Of a stretch of DNA of 64,000 bases, positions 36,592-46,104 are shown piece after piece. Under the pieces are notes generated by a model. That model was not told the DNA's origin and ran no database searches. It saw only the letters and a list, made by a program, of their open reading frames with translations. The stretch covers positions 36,327,758 through 36,391,757 of the forward strand of contig CM053266.1 in NCBI GenBank assembly GCA_028583415.1. Direction: 5' to 3'. The stretch's first letter is position 1; every line of letters starts with the position of its first letter. This DNA comes from Protea cynaroides (lineage: Eukaryota; Streptophyta; Magnoliopsida; Proteales; Proteaceae). The translations under genes were made by a program, and so were the position numbers.

Positions 36592-39414
36592 TAAATCAAA
36601 GACAACAATGAATGAAAAAGCACATTAGGAAACTTGGGGAGGAAGAAGGAGATATCAATTCACTCCCCCTGAACTTTGCTTTTAAGTCACCCAACCCCCA
36701 ATTTCGCAATTAATTTCATGCACACCCCTTGTCGTTAAGTTGATTAACAAAAAATGAAATTACCCAATTATCCTCCCTAATAACTTGACAATCAAATAAC
36801 AATTTGAGATTCCGATTGAAGGAAAAAAGAAAATGAGTGTTTAAGAGGGCAAATATGTCATTTACTAATGGTTTGGGAGAAGGTAAGATAATAACTTAAC
36901 ATATTTGGAAGGGTACATTTGCCAATATAAAATTATAGATCATGCCACATCATCACTTAACTGACATGTCTGATATGACAGAGTCTATGTGATACATATT
37001 TTCCCTTCTTAATAAGATAAAGTCGACTACCGCTTATGCATTGTTTATGACAATTTACCAAAAAGTTCTTTCCTATGTGTAATCAACGAATTTCTTATGG
37101 ACAGTTCGGGTAAATGAGTAATGTAATGAATGGGTGGGCCGAGTTTTTCAAAACCCTAGTTCAAAGTTAGGTTGAGCAGTTTCAGTTCAGTACTGTTGAC
37201 ACCCCCACGGGCTTTAGATTTGTTGGGCATGGGCTGATAGAGTTGTGGGCCTTGTGATTCAATGTCATATAGTTTAATGAATCCATTCCAATTCCAGGTT
37301 TCCAGCCTCCAGGAGTCTGGGGTTCGGATCTATTGGGTGGGTTGTGGGCCTCATGGCTAGTGGGCTAATAATGGCTTGGTTGGGTTTGAAAAAAAATATT
37401 ACCGCTCATCCAAAACTCTGCCTCTCAAACCATGCATGCATCTTTATGTGCTCACCAAGATCAAAATCAATACTATTAGACTTGAGGAGTTGCTTAATTG
37501 GTTTTGGTTCCCAAGTGGATGTGGGATTGTTAAAGTTTTTATTTTAAAAGTTTGAATTGATAAATAGAGAGATTCTCAAGTACATAAGGTAATTAAGGTT
37601 CCAAACTTTATCAACGTGGGAGTACATGTGACATATTTGGGGAAAAAGATCCTCTCAAGTTCAATTTTCCTCAAGTTAGTGATCCAGTGGCTATAATAGT
37701 TCTACGCAGAAACCAATGTATTAGTATACGTGCAGAATAAACTCCAGCCATCAGATCACAACTTGAAAAGTGGTTGGACTTGAGAGGAGTCGGGTCCCAT
37801 ATCTGGTCCCTTTTTTGGGTGACCATTAGTGTTGTCGCTTGTTCTTGCCCAGAGCATATGGGGACGATACCTGTCAAATAAAGAAGCAGATTAAGCATTA
37901 GAGGGTGGGTTTGGAAACCTTATGGCCACTCCGATGCGTAAGTCAGAATCGGAACAAGTAGATGGAATTCGGTATGTAGAAGTACGAGAATTCCTATAGA
38001 GTTAGGTCAAAACGTTTTGACAAAGAGAAAGAAAGAGGGGGAGCTAAAAGTTGAATACAACCTTCGTTTTGGCTGATATTTATATAGGTTGGAGATAGCT
38101 TTAGGTTTAACCTTGATTTTAGACGGTTCTGATAAGGGGGGACACGTCTATGGTAACATGCAATTTTCCACCAGTTGTGTTAGTGATCCAATTGTGGAAG
38201 GGGAAGATTCTCATGATCTGATCCCTTGAAAATAAGGGTCGGATATGGGAGGACACATTTTGGCCCATTGGATGTTGATCCTACGATGGATCTTCAATGA
38301 CGCGCCCTGCAATCTTTGCCTGGTGAGTTGGCATATGAGGGGCCATGGGGAATCTTCCTTTTTTGGGTGTGGATCAACGATTATTCCCACAATCTTGGGG
38401 ATAACCCTTCTACTTATATGTTATGCAAGGTGGCACTTGCCTGTTTACTTGCATGCGATGGTACGCGTTTGTCTTTTATTGAACGAGAATTTTGGATATT
38501 TATCCTCTCTTGTTTAAAGATTGCATTTGTCTCTATCAGTAAAGGACCTTGGCACTCTTGTAATAGCATGTTAACTCTCAAGTATATAAAATACCTAAAT
38601 TCTAAACTTAATAAATGTAAAATTATTTTTGAACTCTTCTAGTAACATGATTACTCTCAAGTATCTAAAATGCCCAAATTTTAAACTTAATTAATGTAAA
38701 ATTATTTCTCACATAGATCAAGGGTGATCATTTGTACACCCAACACCTACAACAGATTTTGATGTGGGACCAAAGCAGGAAGTGTCAAGAGGAGAGCAGC
38801 AGTCTTCTCTCCTCCCTTTATTAAAGGGAAAAAAGAGAATATGAATTCCAAAGGTCATTTGGCCCATATCCATTCCTTGGAATTAAGATTTATGTAACAT
38901 TCATTCCTGAACTTCTTTCTTTAATGAATAGAATTTTTATTTATCAAAAAAAAAAAAAAAAACCAAAGAAAAGACAAAACAAGTAAGACAAAAATATTTT
39001 GAATTTATCATTTTATTTTAAAAATCATTTTGAAAATATAAGATGACCACGTTCTCCTACTCCCATCGTCTGTTTCAACTTGGAAGAACTCAATATCTAT
39101 ACCCCAGTTCCACTAAGGTCCAACAAATGAGCAGGACGAGCCAAGAATCAAGACTGATGACAGATAACAGGAAACTGACACTTTTACCTCATGATGCAAC
39201 TTGTCAACCACCTCTTCTCGTGGGCAGCACTATCAACGACATCAAAGCATTTGTCCACCTACTTACTCTCTTTTTCCTTTTTTTCATCATTCCACGAGAG
39301 ATTAACAACGTACCTAACTCCTCCCTGCAGGGCTATCTGATGAACTCTGTAATTCAGATTCCAAGCGTTACTCAAAACTCTAAATGAGTAGTTGTCATTG
39401 CCCCCACCCAACCC

Positions 39415-39448
<34 letters not shown>

Positions 39449-39748
39449 TCGTATCCATTACACATAATTACATTACAAAATATAAACAAAAAAAACACGT
39501 TTCACATACAAGCAGCAAGAAACAAAACAGAAAACGAGAAGGAAAAGAAAATGTCCCACTGGCCAGGATGGAGAAGGGAAGAAGAAAGGTGTTCCTTTAA
39601 GGGTGCGTATCATGAAATTGGTAAAACAAGGGAAAATCTCTTGCGAACCCATGAAAACGACCCTGTCCACGACAATCGAAAGCCTGAACGTATATTTATA
39701 TCCCCTGATCCTTTCCTTCCGGAGAAGTAATCAAGTATTTCAGGAATC
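36592..39748. other. Region between MULE and GRAS gene, copy A
   Basis: 36600-37010 has text typical of short MULE-like or foldback elements but no closed ends. 37199-37620 is shared with copy B. About 37900-38560 is absent from copy B and contains CACTCCGATGCGTAAGTCAG, a phrase also seen in diverged form near 55455, which suggests related LTR fragments. 38940-38960 is a poly-A run that may end a small retroposed insertion. 39415-39443 is a poly-A tract downstream of the GRAS stop. No gene. Confidence 0.5.
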
Positions 39749-41947
39749 TTACACAGGTATCCAAGAGGAAAGCGCGTAAACAATCCTTCCCTTCCATCCC
39801 TGCAGCATCCAGTGGCCATCTTCGTCGATCAAAAAATCCTTGTGGTAACTTGATTTCATCTTATGCTTCACCACCTTCATGATTTCTGGGTTCAATGGGA
39901 GCTGCTTAAACCCAGCTTTAATAATACGGTGCTGCCACTTCTTGTATGTCTCGGGCCTCTCACGCCTCTCTTTTCCTTCACACGATATTACATTCATTGC
40001 CTCCCGACCAAATATCTCTCTCTCCAGCAACATCCTCTCTTTAAGCCCACGCGGTACATTCGTTTCAAACATATCAAATATCGCAGAAAAATGGAAGAGT
40101 GCCTCCTTAAATCGTGTGACAAAGAAGGGAGCACCGTAGCCCCCACTGAGAACCCCTGGGATGAAAACGTCTGGGTTCATCTTCCTGATCAGCTTAAGAA
40201 CTACGTTCCTTGGACTCTCCACATCCACAGTCTCATCGAACAGACACCTAAATCGGTATATACAGTTGACAACCAGCACCTCATCACTGTCAATCTTGAG
40301 ATCCTCAAGTTGAATTGTTTCCCATTTCTTTGCAATTGCATTATACTCGAAAGGAACATTGAAAGTCCGAGCATAATCAGCCAATCGTCGACCCGTTTCC
40401 TCCACTCTAGCCGTTGGCTTAAAACCCTGTTGAGGAAGTTCAATCCCCGTTATCCGAAGCTTCGGTGGTCCGCCAGGTCTACTACCAAGAGTTTGTATCA
40501 GGGAAGGCCATTGAAAACCAAAAAGGATTCCAAAATCTATAATGTGGAGCCTCGTCGATTTCTCAGACACATTAAAAATGGTCCGATTCGAAAAGAAGTT
40601 AGTAAGCATCTTGAATGGACACACAGCAAGATACAGATGGTAAGCCCTGAGAATTTCCACCGCTGGTCTTCTCAGGCTAGAGAGACCTACGTAACGCTCG
40701 CTCCCTGTACAATCCAGACGTGCCTCGATGCTTTCTGCAAAATAATGAGCCAACCTCTGATTTCCATCTCCGTAAGCAGTGGCGTGCTGCTTGATCTGTT
40801 TCAATAGTTCATTAGCATTCGTACGGTCATCAGCTGCCACGGCCTCTGCACAATGGACCAGGAGGGTCCTCAAGTCCACCACTTCCTTCTTACTCCCCTG
40901 TTTCTTACCACGGATCTTACCACCATTTGGCTGTCTATTCTTGTTTGCTTCGTTCTGCAAGAATTCGCGGAGACTAGACAAAGTGGATTTACCCTTCCCT
41001 CCACGATGACTGAGCAACACCATATCAAACATCTCCGTCCGCTCGGCTGCCTCAGTGTAAATTGCTGACTGCTTATTACTTCTTCCCCCTTCTAATTCTG
41101 GGTCCTCCCCATGAAGATGCTTCCTTCCCTTGGACCCCCCACCCCGAGGTAACAGCCCACGCTTCTCTGGATTAGGTAGGAACTTACTAGCTTCCTCCAC
41201 TCCTCTCCTGAACTGGGTAACAGACTCGTTCTCGCTAAAGAAATCAGAATCCTCAAGTTTACGAAAAGGAGACTTCACGAACTCACATCCACCATCTACG
41301 ATGCTTTTGACAGAGCTATAGTCAGGGGAGACAGCCTTAGTCCAGGTGGAATTGTATTCGTCCAGATCGGAAATCAAGTTCGAATCCAGTGCTTTGCTGC
41401 TACCAAAACTGCCATTATAGTTACCATTACTGAAGGTGTGGGTAAAATGGTCGGAGGAGCTTTGGGCGTGGTGGTCGAAATAGAAAGGGAGTTGGTGGGG
41501 CGAGGGGGAAGGGGGATACTTCTTGCCGAGGATCTCATAGAAGGATTTCTCAGCCTCTTGAAGGGAGGAGGACTCCTGGAATTTGCAGGTTTTGTCGTCC
41601 ATGTCATCCTCCATAAGTATGTGGCTTATGTAGTTGAGAATCACATTGAAGGAATCGGAATCTTCAGGGCGTTCTTCCTCAGGGATCACGACCGAAGGTG
41701 GAGCAGCGGGAACACTACAACAGTTTGGATTAGGGGGAAGCATAAGAGGATTCATGAAATTCTGATCTACAAAGGGTTTCTCGAGTTGGCCATTGCCGAT
41801 GTTCAGTCCATTCTCAAGGTTCGGATAGCAATCGTACTCAGCGAGTTGCCGATTCTGAATCCCTTCAGGAAAGCTATCAGGCTCAACATCAATTCTGAAT
41901 CCCTTCAGGAAAGCAGAAAGCCCAGAAAGACACGGATCCATGCTCAT
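39749..41947 (-). CDS. GRAS transcription factor, LISCL subfamily (SCL14/SCL33-like), copy A
   Basis: An intronless 732-residue frame. The N-terminal half is variable and acidic, with the LISCL-type motifs EDSDSFNVILNYISHILMED (residues 95-114) and SFYEILGKKYPPSPS (135-149), known from SCL9/14/33 relatives as part of the activation region. The GRAS domain covers about 355-731: leucine repeat I with VVDLRTLLVHCAEAVAADD, the VHIID block as LHIIDFGILFGFQWPSLIQTL-type sequence (467-487), leucine repeat II, the PFYRE block PFFVTRFKEALFHF (607-620), an RVER-like ISCEGKERRERPETYKKWQ, and the SAW end WMLQGWKGRIVYALSSW (713-729). The family acts in the nucleus as a transcriptional regulator; SCL14 works with TGA bZIP factors in xenobiotic response. 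It lacks about 30 residues found before SKGRKHLHGE in copy B. I use the first ATG; Met3 is an alternative. Confidence 0.95.
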   Translation of the reverse strand: MSMDPCLSGLSAFLKGFRIDVEPDSFPEGIQNRQLAEYDCYPNLENGLNIGNGQLEKPFVDQNFMNPLMLPPNPNCCSVPAAPPSVVIPEEERPEDSDSFNVILNYISHILMEDDMDDKTCKFQESSSLQEAEKSFYEILGKKYPPSPSPHQLPFYFDHHAQSSSDHFTHTFSNGNYNGSFGSSKALDSNLISDLDEYNSTWTKAVSPDYSSVKSIVDGGCEFVKSPFRKLEDSDFFSENESVTQFRRGVEEASKFLPNPEKRGLLPRGGGSKGRKHLHGEDPELEGGRSNKQSAIYTEAAERTEMFDMVLLSHRGGKGKSTLSSLREFLQNEANKNRQPNGGKIRGKKQGSKKEVVDLRTLLVHCAEAVAADDRTNANELLKQIKQHATAYGDGNQRLAHYFAESIEARLDCTGSERYVGLSSLRRPAVEILRAYHLYLAVCPFKMLTNFFSNRTIFNVSEKSTRLHIIDFGILFGFQWPSLIQTLGSRPGGPPKLRITGIELPQQGFKPTARVEETGRRLADYARTFNVPFEYNAIAKKWETIQLEDLKIDSDEVLVVNCIYRFRCLFDETVDVESPRNVVLKLIRKMNPDVFIPGVLSGGYGAPFFVTRFKEALFHFSAIFDMFETNVPRGLKERMLLEREIFGREAMNVISCEGKERRERPETYKKWQHRIIKAGFKQLPLNPEIMKVVKHKMKSSYHKDFLIDEDGHWMLQGWKGRIVYALSSWIPV

Positions 41948-42353
41948 CTTTACTGGAAGAACTCGACCTTCGATTTTCTAATCTAAATCCTAACATGCAG
42001 CCGTAACTCCATGGATACGCAGCTGCACATTGTGGTACATGCTGAGTTTAACAAATTTTGAGTTTTTGACAGAATGCTCGCAACCAGAGGCTAGCCCTCC
42101 TCATTCGCATTCAAAATCAGAACCCAAACCCTCTTGAGATGCATCAGGGAATCTGAAGCACATTAAAGAGGTATCGATATTTGTAGAAAAGGAACAAAAA
42201 CCTATTCCCTTTCCTTCGACTAACTCAAGAACTAATTTACGAACAGAACAACTAAAAATGAATCTCCAGAACAGCAGCAATCTACATGAACAGAATAGGA
42301 CAGGGATGAAAGGAGTAACAGTGGACGACTGTGAGAGAGAGAGAGAGAGCAGT

Positions 42354-42392
<39 letters not shown>

Positions 42393-42600
42393 AGTGAAGC
42401 ACTGAAAGTTGGAACGGAGCCGTTTCGCTCAGCAATTATAAAGGAGCGGGGAAAAAATAACGAATCTTCAGAAATAGACAATTAGTGTTGCCTCAACCGT
42501 CGGATCAGGTGAGTCCAAATGTCATCCTGCTTATCTTTTTTTAATTCCACATTTTTCGCTTTACAGAATCTCAGTTTAAATAATTATTAAAATAAAAATA
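41948..42600 (-). promoter_or_regulatory. 5' leader and promoter region of GRAS copy A, with (TC)n tract
   Basis: Upstream of the GRAS ATG on the minus strand. On the plus strand, 42331-42392 carries two GAGA runs separated by GCAGTGAAG, that is, a (TC)n tract on the gene's strand. The same layout lies upstream of the copy B gene (61598-61630), so it was inherited through the duplication. CT-rich tracts like this are common in plant 5' UTRs. A leader intron is possible but not provable here. Confidence 0.55.
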
Positions 42601-42639
42601 ACTTGAATAAAAAAAATAGTGGGGACCGGTGAATGTTAA

Positions 42640-42883
42640 AGGATGCAGATCGTCTCCTCCCAGTGATTCTGGGAGGACACGGCAACCTATCTCGGATGGC
42701 TACCACGTGATTCTCGGTTGAATCCGAGACCCACGTCTGAGCCGACAACTCCTGTCGGTTTAGCTTGTCGGCTGGGTGTCAGCTCGAACGTGGGTCTCGA
42801 ATTTACTAAGAACCACGTGGCGACCATCCAGGACAGGTTGCCACTGTCCTCCCAGAACCACTGGGAGGACTGGATGCGAATCC
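42640..42883. mobile_element. Long-hairpin MITE with a 9-bp target duplication
   Basis: The 9-mer GAATGTTAA flanks it exactly (42631-42639 and 42884-42892). The two halves are near-perfect inverted repeats for about 110 bp: CTGGGAGGACACGGCAACCT on the left against CTGGGAGGACAGTGGCAACC in reverse complement on the right, then GGATGG.(T/C)(A/G)CCACGTG and CGAGACCCACGT. The terminal GGATNCANATCGTC-like sequence is shared with the MITE at 44995. The 9-bp duplication points to the Mutator superfamily. The element is absent from copy B. Confidence 0.88.
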
Positions 42884-42892
42884 GAATGTTAA

Positions 42893-44325
42893 GACATGAA
42901 AGCTGTGTTGGATAGTATTGAAATAATTGAGAGTAGTTCTTTTGCATGTATTTATATTTTTTTTGGGATTTTATCGGTATTTATATATAGTGGGTTCCAT
43001 ATTTTTGAGATGGGTTCCACATCATATCGATGGTGATAAGATTCCATGAATAATATATGTACATGCAGGTGATTCAAACTTGAAATAATATTCTTTTCAA
43101 AAATTATCTTTTCTGTTTTCTGCTCTAAAACAATGTTAAAGTTTAATAACAATATAAAAACTTGCTTGATAAAATTTGCTAGGGAAGAAATATGCCGTAA
43201 AGGGGTCAAATGGGGATTTGAAAGTAATTGTTGCTTTGCAAGGAAACAGAGGAAAGAACAAAAGAGTATGTTTTTAGGATGATACGGATGTTTCTTCTCC
43301 TATGCGTTGGTCATCTAAATGGGAAGTTAATTTTTGTAAGGTAAGTTTTGCCACGGGTTTCTTCTATCTATTCATAACATCATGCCCGAATTTGTTAAAC
43401 ATTGTAATATGATATACAAATCGATATCTAAATCGTATATATTAATATGAATCATTATCATATTAGAGAGAGAACGAAATAAAAAACTTGAACCATTAAC
43501 ATATCAGATAGAAAATGATATATTGATATGATATCAAATTGACACCCTATTAATATGGAGTGCTATTTCTTTTATATTTTATTCATTTTTCATTTTTAAC
43601 GACTGTATCACGTTTGAGCGGCTCTTGACTTCCCCTGCCCTGCTGTCCAACTTGGGGGGTTTAAAAGTCAATTAGAAGGATGGGCCTAAGGGTATTTAAG
43701 TGAATAAAAAATAAGTATGATATTTTATTTTTTCTGTTTGGGAAGTGGAGGACCAAATCGGCAAATCCTAGATATATATATTTTTTTTGGTAAGGTAAAT
43801 CCTAGATTAAATTGTGCATATAATATAACAACCACAACCTCGTAAAAAATATTTATTTTATCCCATAATCCTACCGAAACTCTCTTTTCATTTTTTTTCA
43901 CGTAAGTAAAGTACCATGGGATATAAAACACCAAAAAAAAAAAAAAAAAAAAAAAAACAAATAAAGAGAAGGGATTCGAAAGTAAGGGCATTAGATGCGA
44001 AAGCATAGTCTCACCGAATCTCAAGCTCCACATATATCGATAGACTACTCTCTCTCCCCATTTCTGTTTCATTTCTATCTGAGCAGGTTTGTTTCTTTTA
44101 TTCTTTGATCTGATTCACCTCTATTTACGTGCATCTTCCACGTGATTCATCTATGAAACATAGGACTATGCTCTAGAGACAGGTCACACAACTCATGGAT
44201 GAAAAAAGTCCCTTGGAGAATGCACACAAGTGAAAAGGAATCGGATTCTTCTCCCCCTTGTTATTCATAGTCATGTGCTGATAGAGTTTTTTTTTTATTG
44301 AGATAAACATAAACATGTAAGGCAT
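42893..44325. other. Upstream region of GRAS copy A
   Basis: 42893-43530 is specific to copy A. 43530-44075 is shared with copy B (61880-62400), including GATATCAAATTGACACCC, TTAGAAGGATGG, and CAAATCGGCAAATCCTAG, and may hold distal promoter sequence. A poly-A run lies at 43936-43957. No gene seen. Confidence 0.5.
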
Positions 44326-44739
44326 GTGATCTGTGAATTAGAAAGATCTGTCGATCATGAAGTACGAAATGCTAATCTGTCCAATACAGAATGGAAAAAG
44401 CCATGGGAGGAGTCAATAAAAGAGAGAGAGCAAGATAGGAAATACATGGATAAGCCTATAATTTCCTCAACCATGGAGAGAGCGTCTAATGAGTATGCAC
44501 CAAAGGACTCAAATCCTCTCCCGCGTGCCAACCCGCCAGCCCATCATCTGACGGGCTGGAATACACCAGTACATATACCGGTGTATTCCAGCCAGTCAGA
44601 TGGTGGGTTGGCAGGCTGGCGCGCGGGAGAGGATATTTTTGCATGCACCAAAAGGATTAGTTTCGATCAAGAAATCCTTGACACCGAAGTTGAAAGACCT
44701 ATTAATCCCTTTAGCAGTACTATAGATTACAGAGAGTAA
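44326..44739 (+). other. Unidentified 137-codon open frame interrupted by a MITE
   Basis: The first 60 codons look protein-like and charged (NTEWKKPWEESIKEREQDRK). The middle codons come from the MITE at 44505-44643. The frame after the MITE is open only by chance, because element plus duplication is 148 bp, not a multiple of three. Removing the insertion gives a different downstream frame. No family recognised and no match in copy B. I would not call it a gene. Confidence 0.3.
44505..44643. mobile_element. Short palindromic MITE
   Basis: The 9-mer TGCACCAAA flanks both ends (44496-44504 and 44644-44652). The interior is an inverted repeat: ATCCTCTCCCGCG near both ends in opposite orientation, GCCAACCCGCCAGCC against GGTTGGCAGGCTGGC, and GGCTGGAATACACC against GGTGTATTCCAGCC around the centre near 44577. 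The AAATCCTCTC terminus is shared with the MITE at 52336. Confidence 0.85.
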
Positions 44740-44892
44740 AGTTGATTGCTTCACAATGACTTTTTTACCCACCCTTTTTATTCTTGTTATTTATTTGTTG
44801 AGGGTAAGTATAGTAATTTCACAATTTAACAATACTTTACCAAATCCTTTATTTCCATAAAATTATAGATGATTAATTATTAACCTTAATTA

Positions 44893-44896
<4 letters not shown>

Positions 44897-44952
<56 letters not shown>
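44897..44952. repeat. (TA)n microsatellite
   Basis: About 28 TA units, 45 bp before the MITE at 44995. The corresponding place in copy B (about 63890-63910) has no such run. Confidence 0.95.
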
Positions 44953-44956
<4 letters not shown>

Positions 44957-44994
44957 TTACTTGTTTCTAGAGATTATCACTTTGTCAAATTTAT

Positions 44995-45202
44995 GGATCT
45001 AAATCGTCTTCTTCCTGAAATTCGAGAGGAGGGGCTGCAACTCCACTGGATGGTCGCCATGTGGAGGTTGGATGAATCCGACCCCTCCGTTCGAACTGAC
45101 AAGCCGAGCCGACAAGAGAGTATCGGCTCGAACGGAGAGGTCTGACTCATCCGACCCCCACATTGAGACCATCTAATAAGATCGCCGAGACGATTTGAAT
45201 CC
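44995..45202. mobile_element. MITE with 9-bp target duplication and a visible empty site in copy B
   Basis: CAAATTTAT flanks it (44986-44994 and 45203-45211). The ends are GGATCTAAATCGTC and, in reverse complement, GGATTCAAATCGTC. The interior has inverted segments around CCGTTCGAAC and GGCTCGAACGG. Copy B has a single CAAATTTAT at 63944-63952 with the same flanks and no insertion, so the insertion came after the duplication (or was never shared). Confidence 0.92.
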
Positions 45203-45220
45203 CAAATTTATTGTTGAAGG

Positions 45221-46104
45221 ACGACTTGTACTAAGAGGGATATCAGTTAAAGAGATCTAGAACTTGGGGCTATTGCGATTATTTTAAGGAGGAAAAAAAA
45301 ATATAAAGAGAAAAAAAATTCTGCTAAACAAGACTGACTCATTCACAGCATTTATATTAGCAGTTTGGTCTCTTAAAAGAGTTTTAAGTTGTTGGGTGTG
45401 ACCAAACCAGGTCCTCCAGCAGGTGTTAGGGAGCTAATAAGTGTTTAATTAGTTGAGTTGAATGGCCGTCATTATGGTGTCAAGTGTTTAATTAATTGAG
45501 TTGACCAATGATAGTAACATACGTGGCCTTTTTTTAACTTAAATTCAAGATTTAATGCGAAACCATCAAACACTACCTAATTATTGTTGATTAAAAACTA
45601 CAAACAGAAATAATGAAGAAACCAAATTTAAGGTTGGCAGTAGATAAGGTTGTATTACATTACTTAATTATAATTTCATGAGTATGTATGGGTCGCTTCC
45701 CTTTTACTTTATTTATTATAAATATTTAATTCTGTTTAATTAGTTTAGGCAATGTTTTTTGTTTTTTTTGGTGAAGATTAGTCTAGGTAATTTTGGGCAG
45801 AGTGGAGATCACATATTCCCAGATTATATATATTCATAGGAGAAGAGAAGTGGAGAATAGGTGGTCCCACTCTTACAGAGACTTGTGAGTAAACAAAGCC
45901 TAGTTGGTCGTTGGGTTTGGATCCTCTCCCGCCATTGGAGGGATTCTACCTGTGATCCAACGGCCGAAATTCATTCAGTACGTAGACCAATATATCGATA
46001 TGTGTGTTAAGTAAACTCCAACAACTGGATCAGAACCGAAGATATTGAACAACAAAAGATGATTTTTTTTTCTCCGACTAACTGTTTCCTTCCTGTTTGG
46101 AAAA
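45221..46104. other. Non-coding stretch
   Basis: AT-rich. GTGTTTAATTA.TTGAGTTGA occurs twice (45446 and 45484) as a short direct repeat. At about 45918 the phrase GGATCCTCTCCCGCC resembles the end of the 44505 MITE, but no second end was found. No gene. Confidence 0.5.

Larger units (their letters stand above)
31617..45220. repeat. Segmental duplication, copy A
   Basis: Collinear with 52041 to the window end. Matching blocks seen by eye: 31617-32668 with 52041-53395; 37199-37620 with 53395-54065; about 38560-38830 with 54465-54700; about 38970-42600 with 58195-61830 (the GRAS genes); 43530-44075 with 61880-62400; 44860-45220 with 63860-63965. Between blocks each copy has its own insertions. 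Order and orientation are kept throughout, so this is one tandem duplication event and not scattered repeats. Confidence 0.88.

Noticed and set aside
39863..40807. Plus-strand 314-residue open frame
   Set aside because: It lies wholly antisense to the GRAS domain of copy A, and the same shadow appears over copy B; no family features.
44326..44739. Organelle DNA insertion
   Set aside because: I considered a plastid or mitochondrial origin for the protein-like left half but recognised no organelle gene.
45910..46040. MITE of the 44505 family
   Set aside because: Only one end-like phrase is present; no matching inverted end or target duplication.
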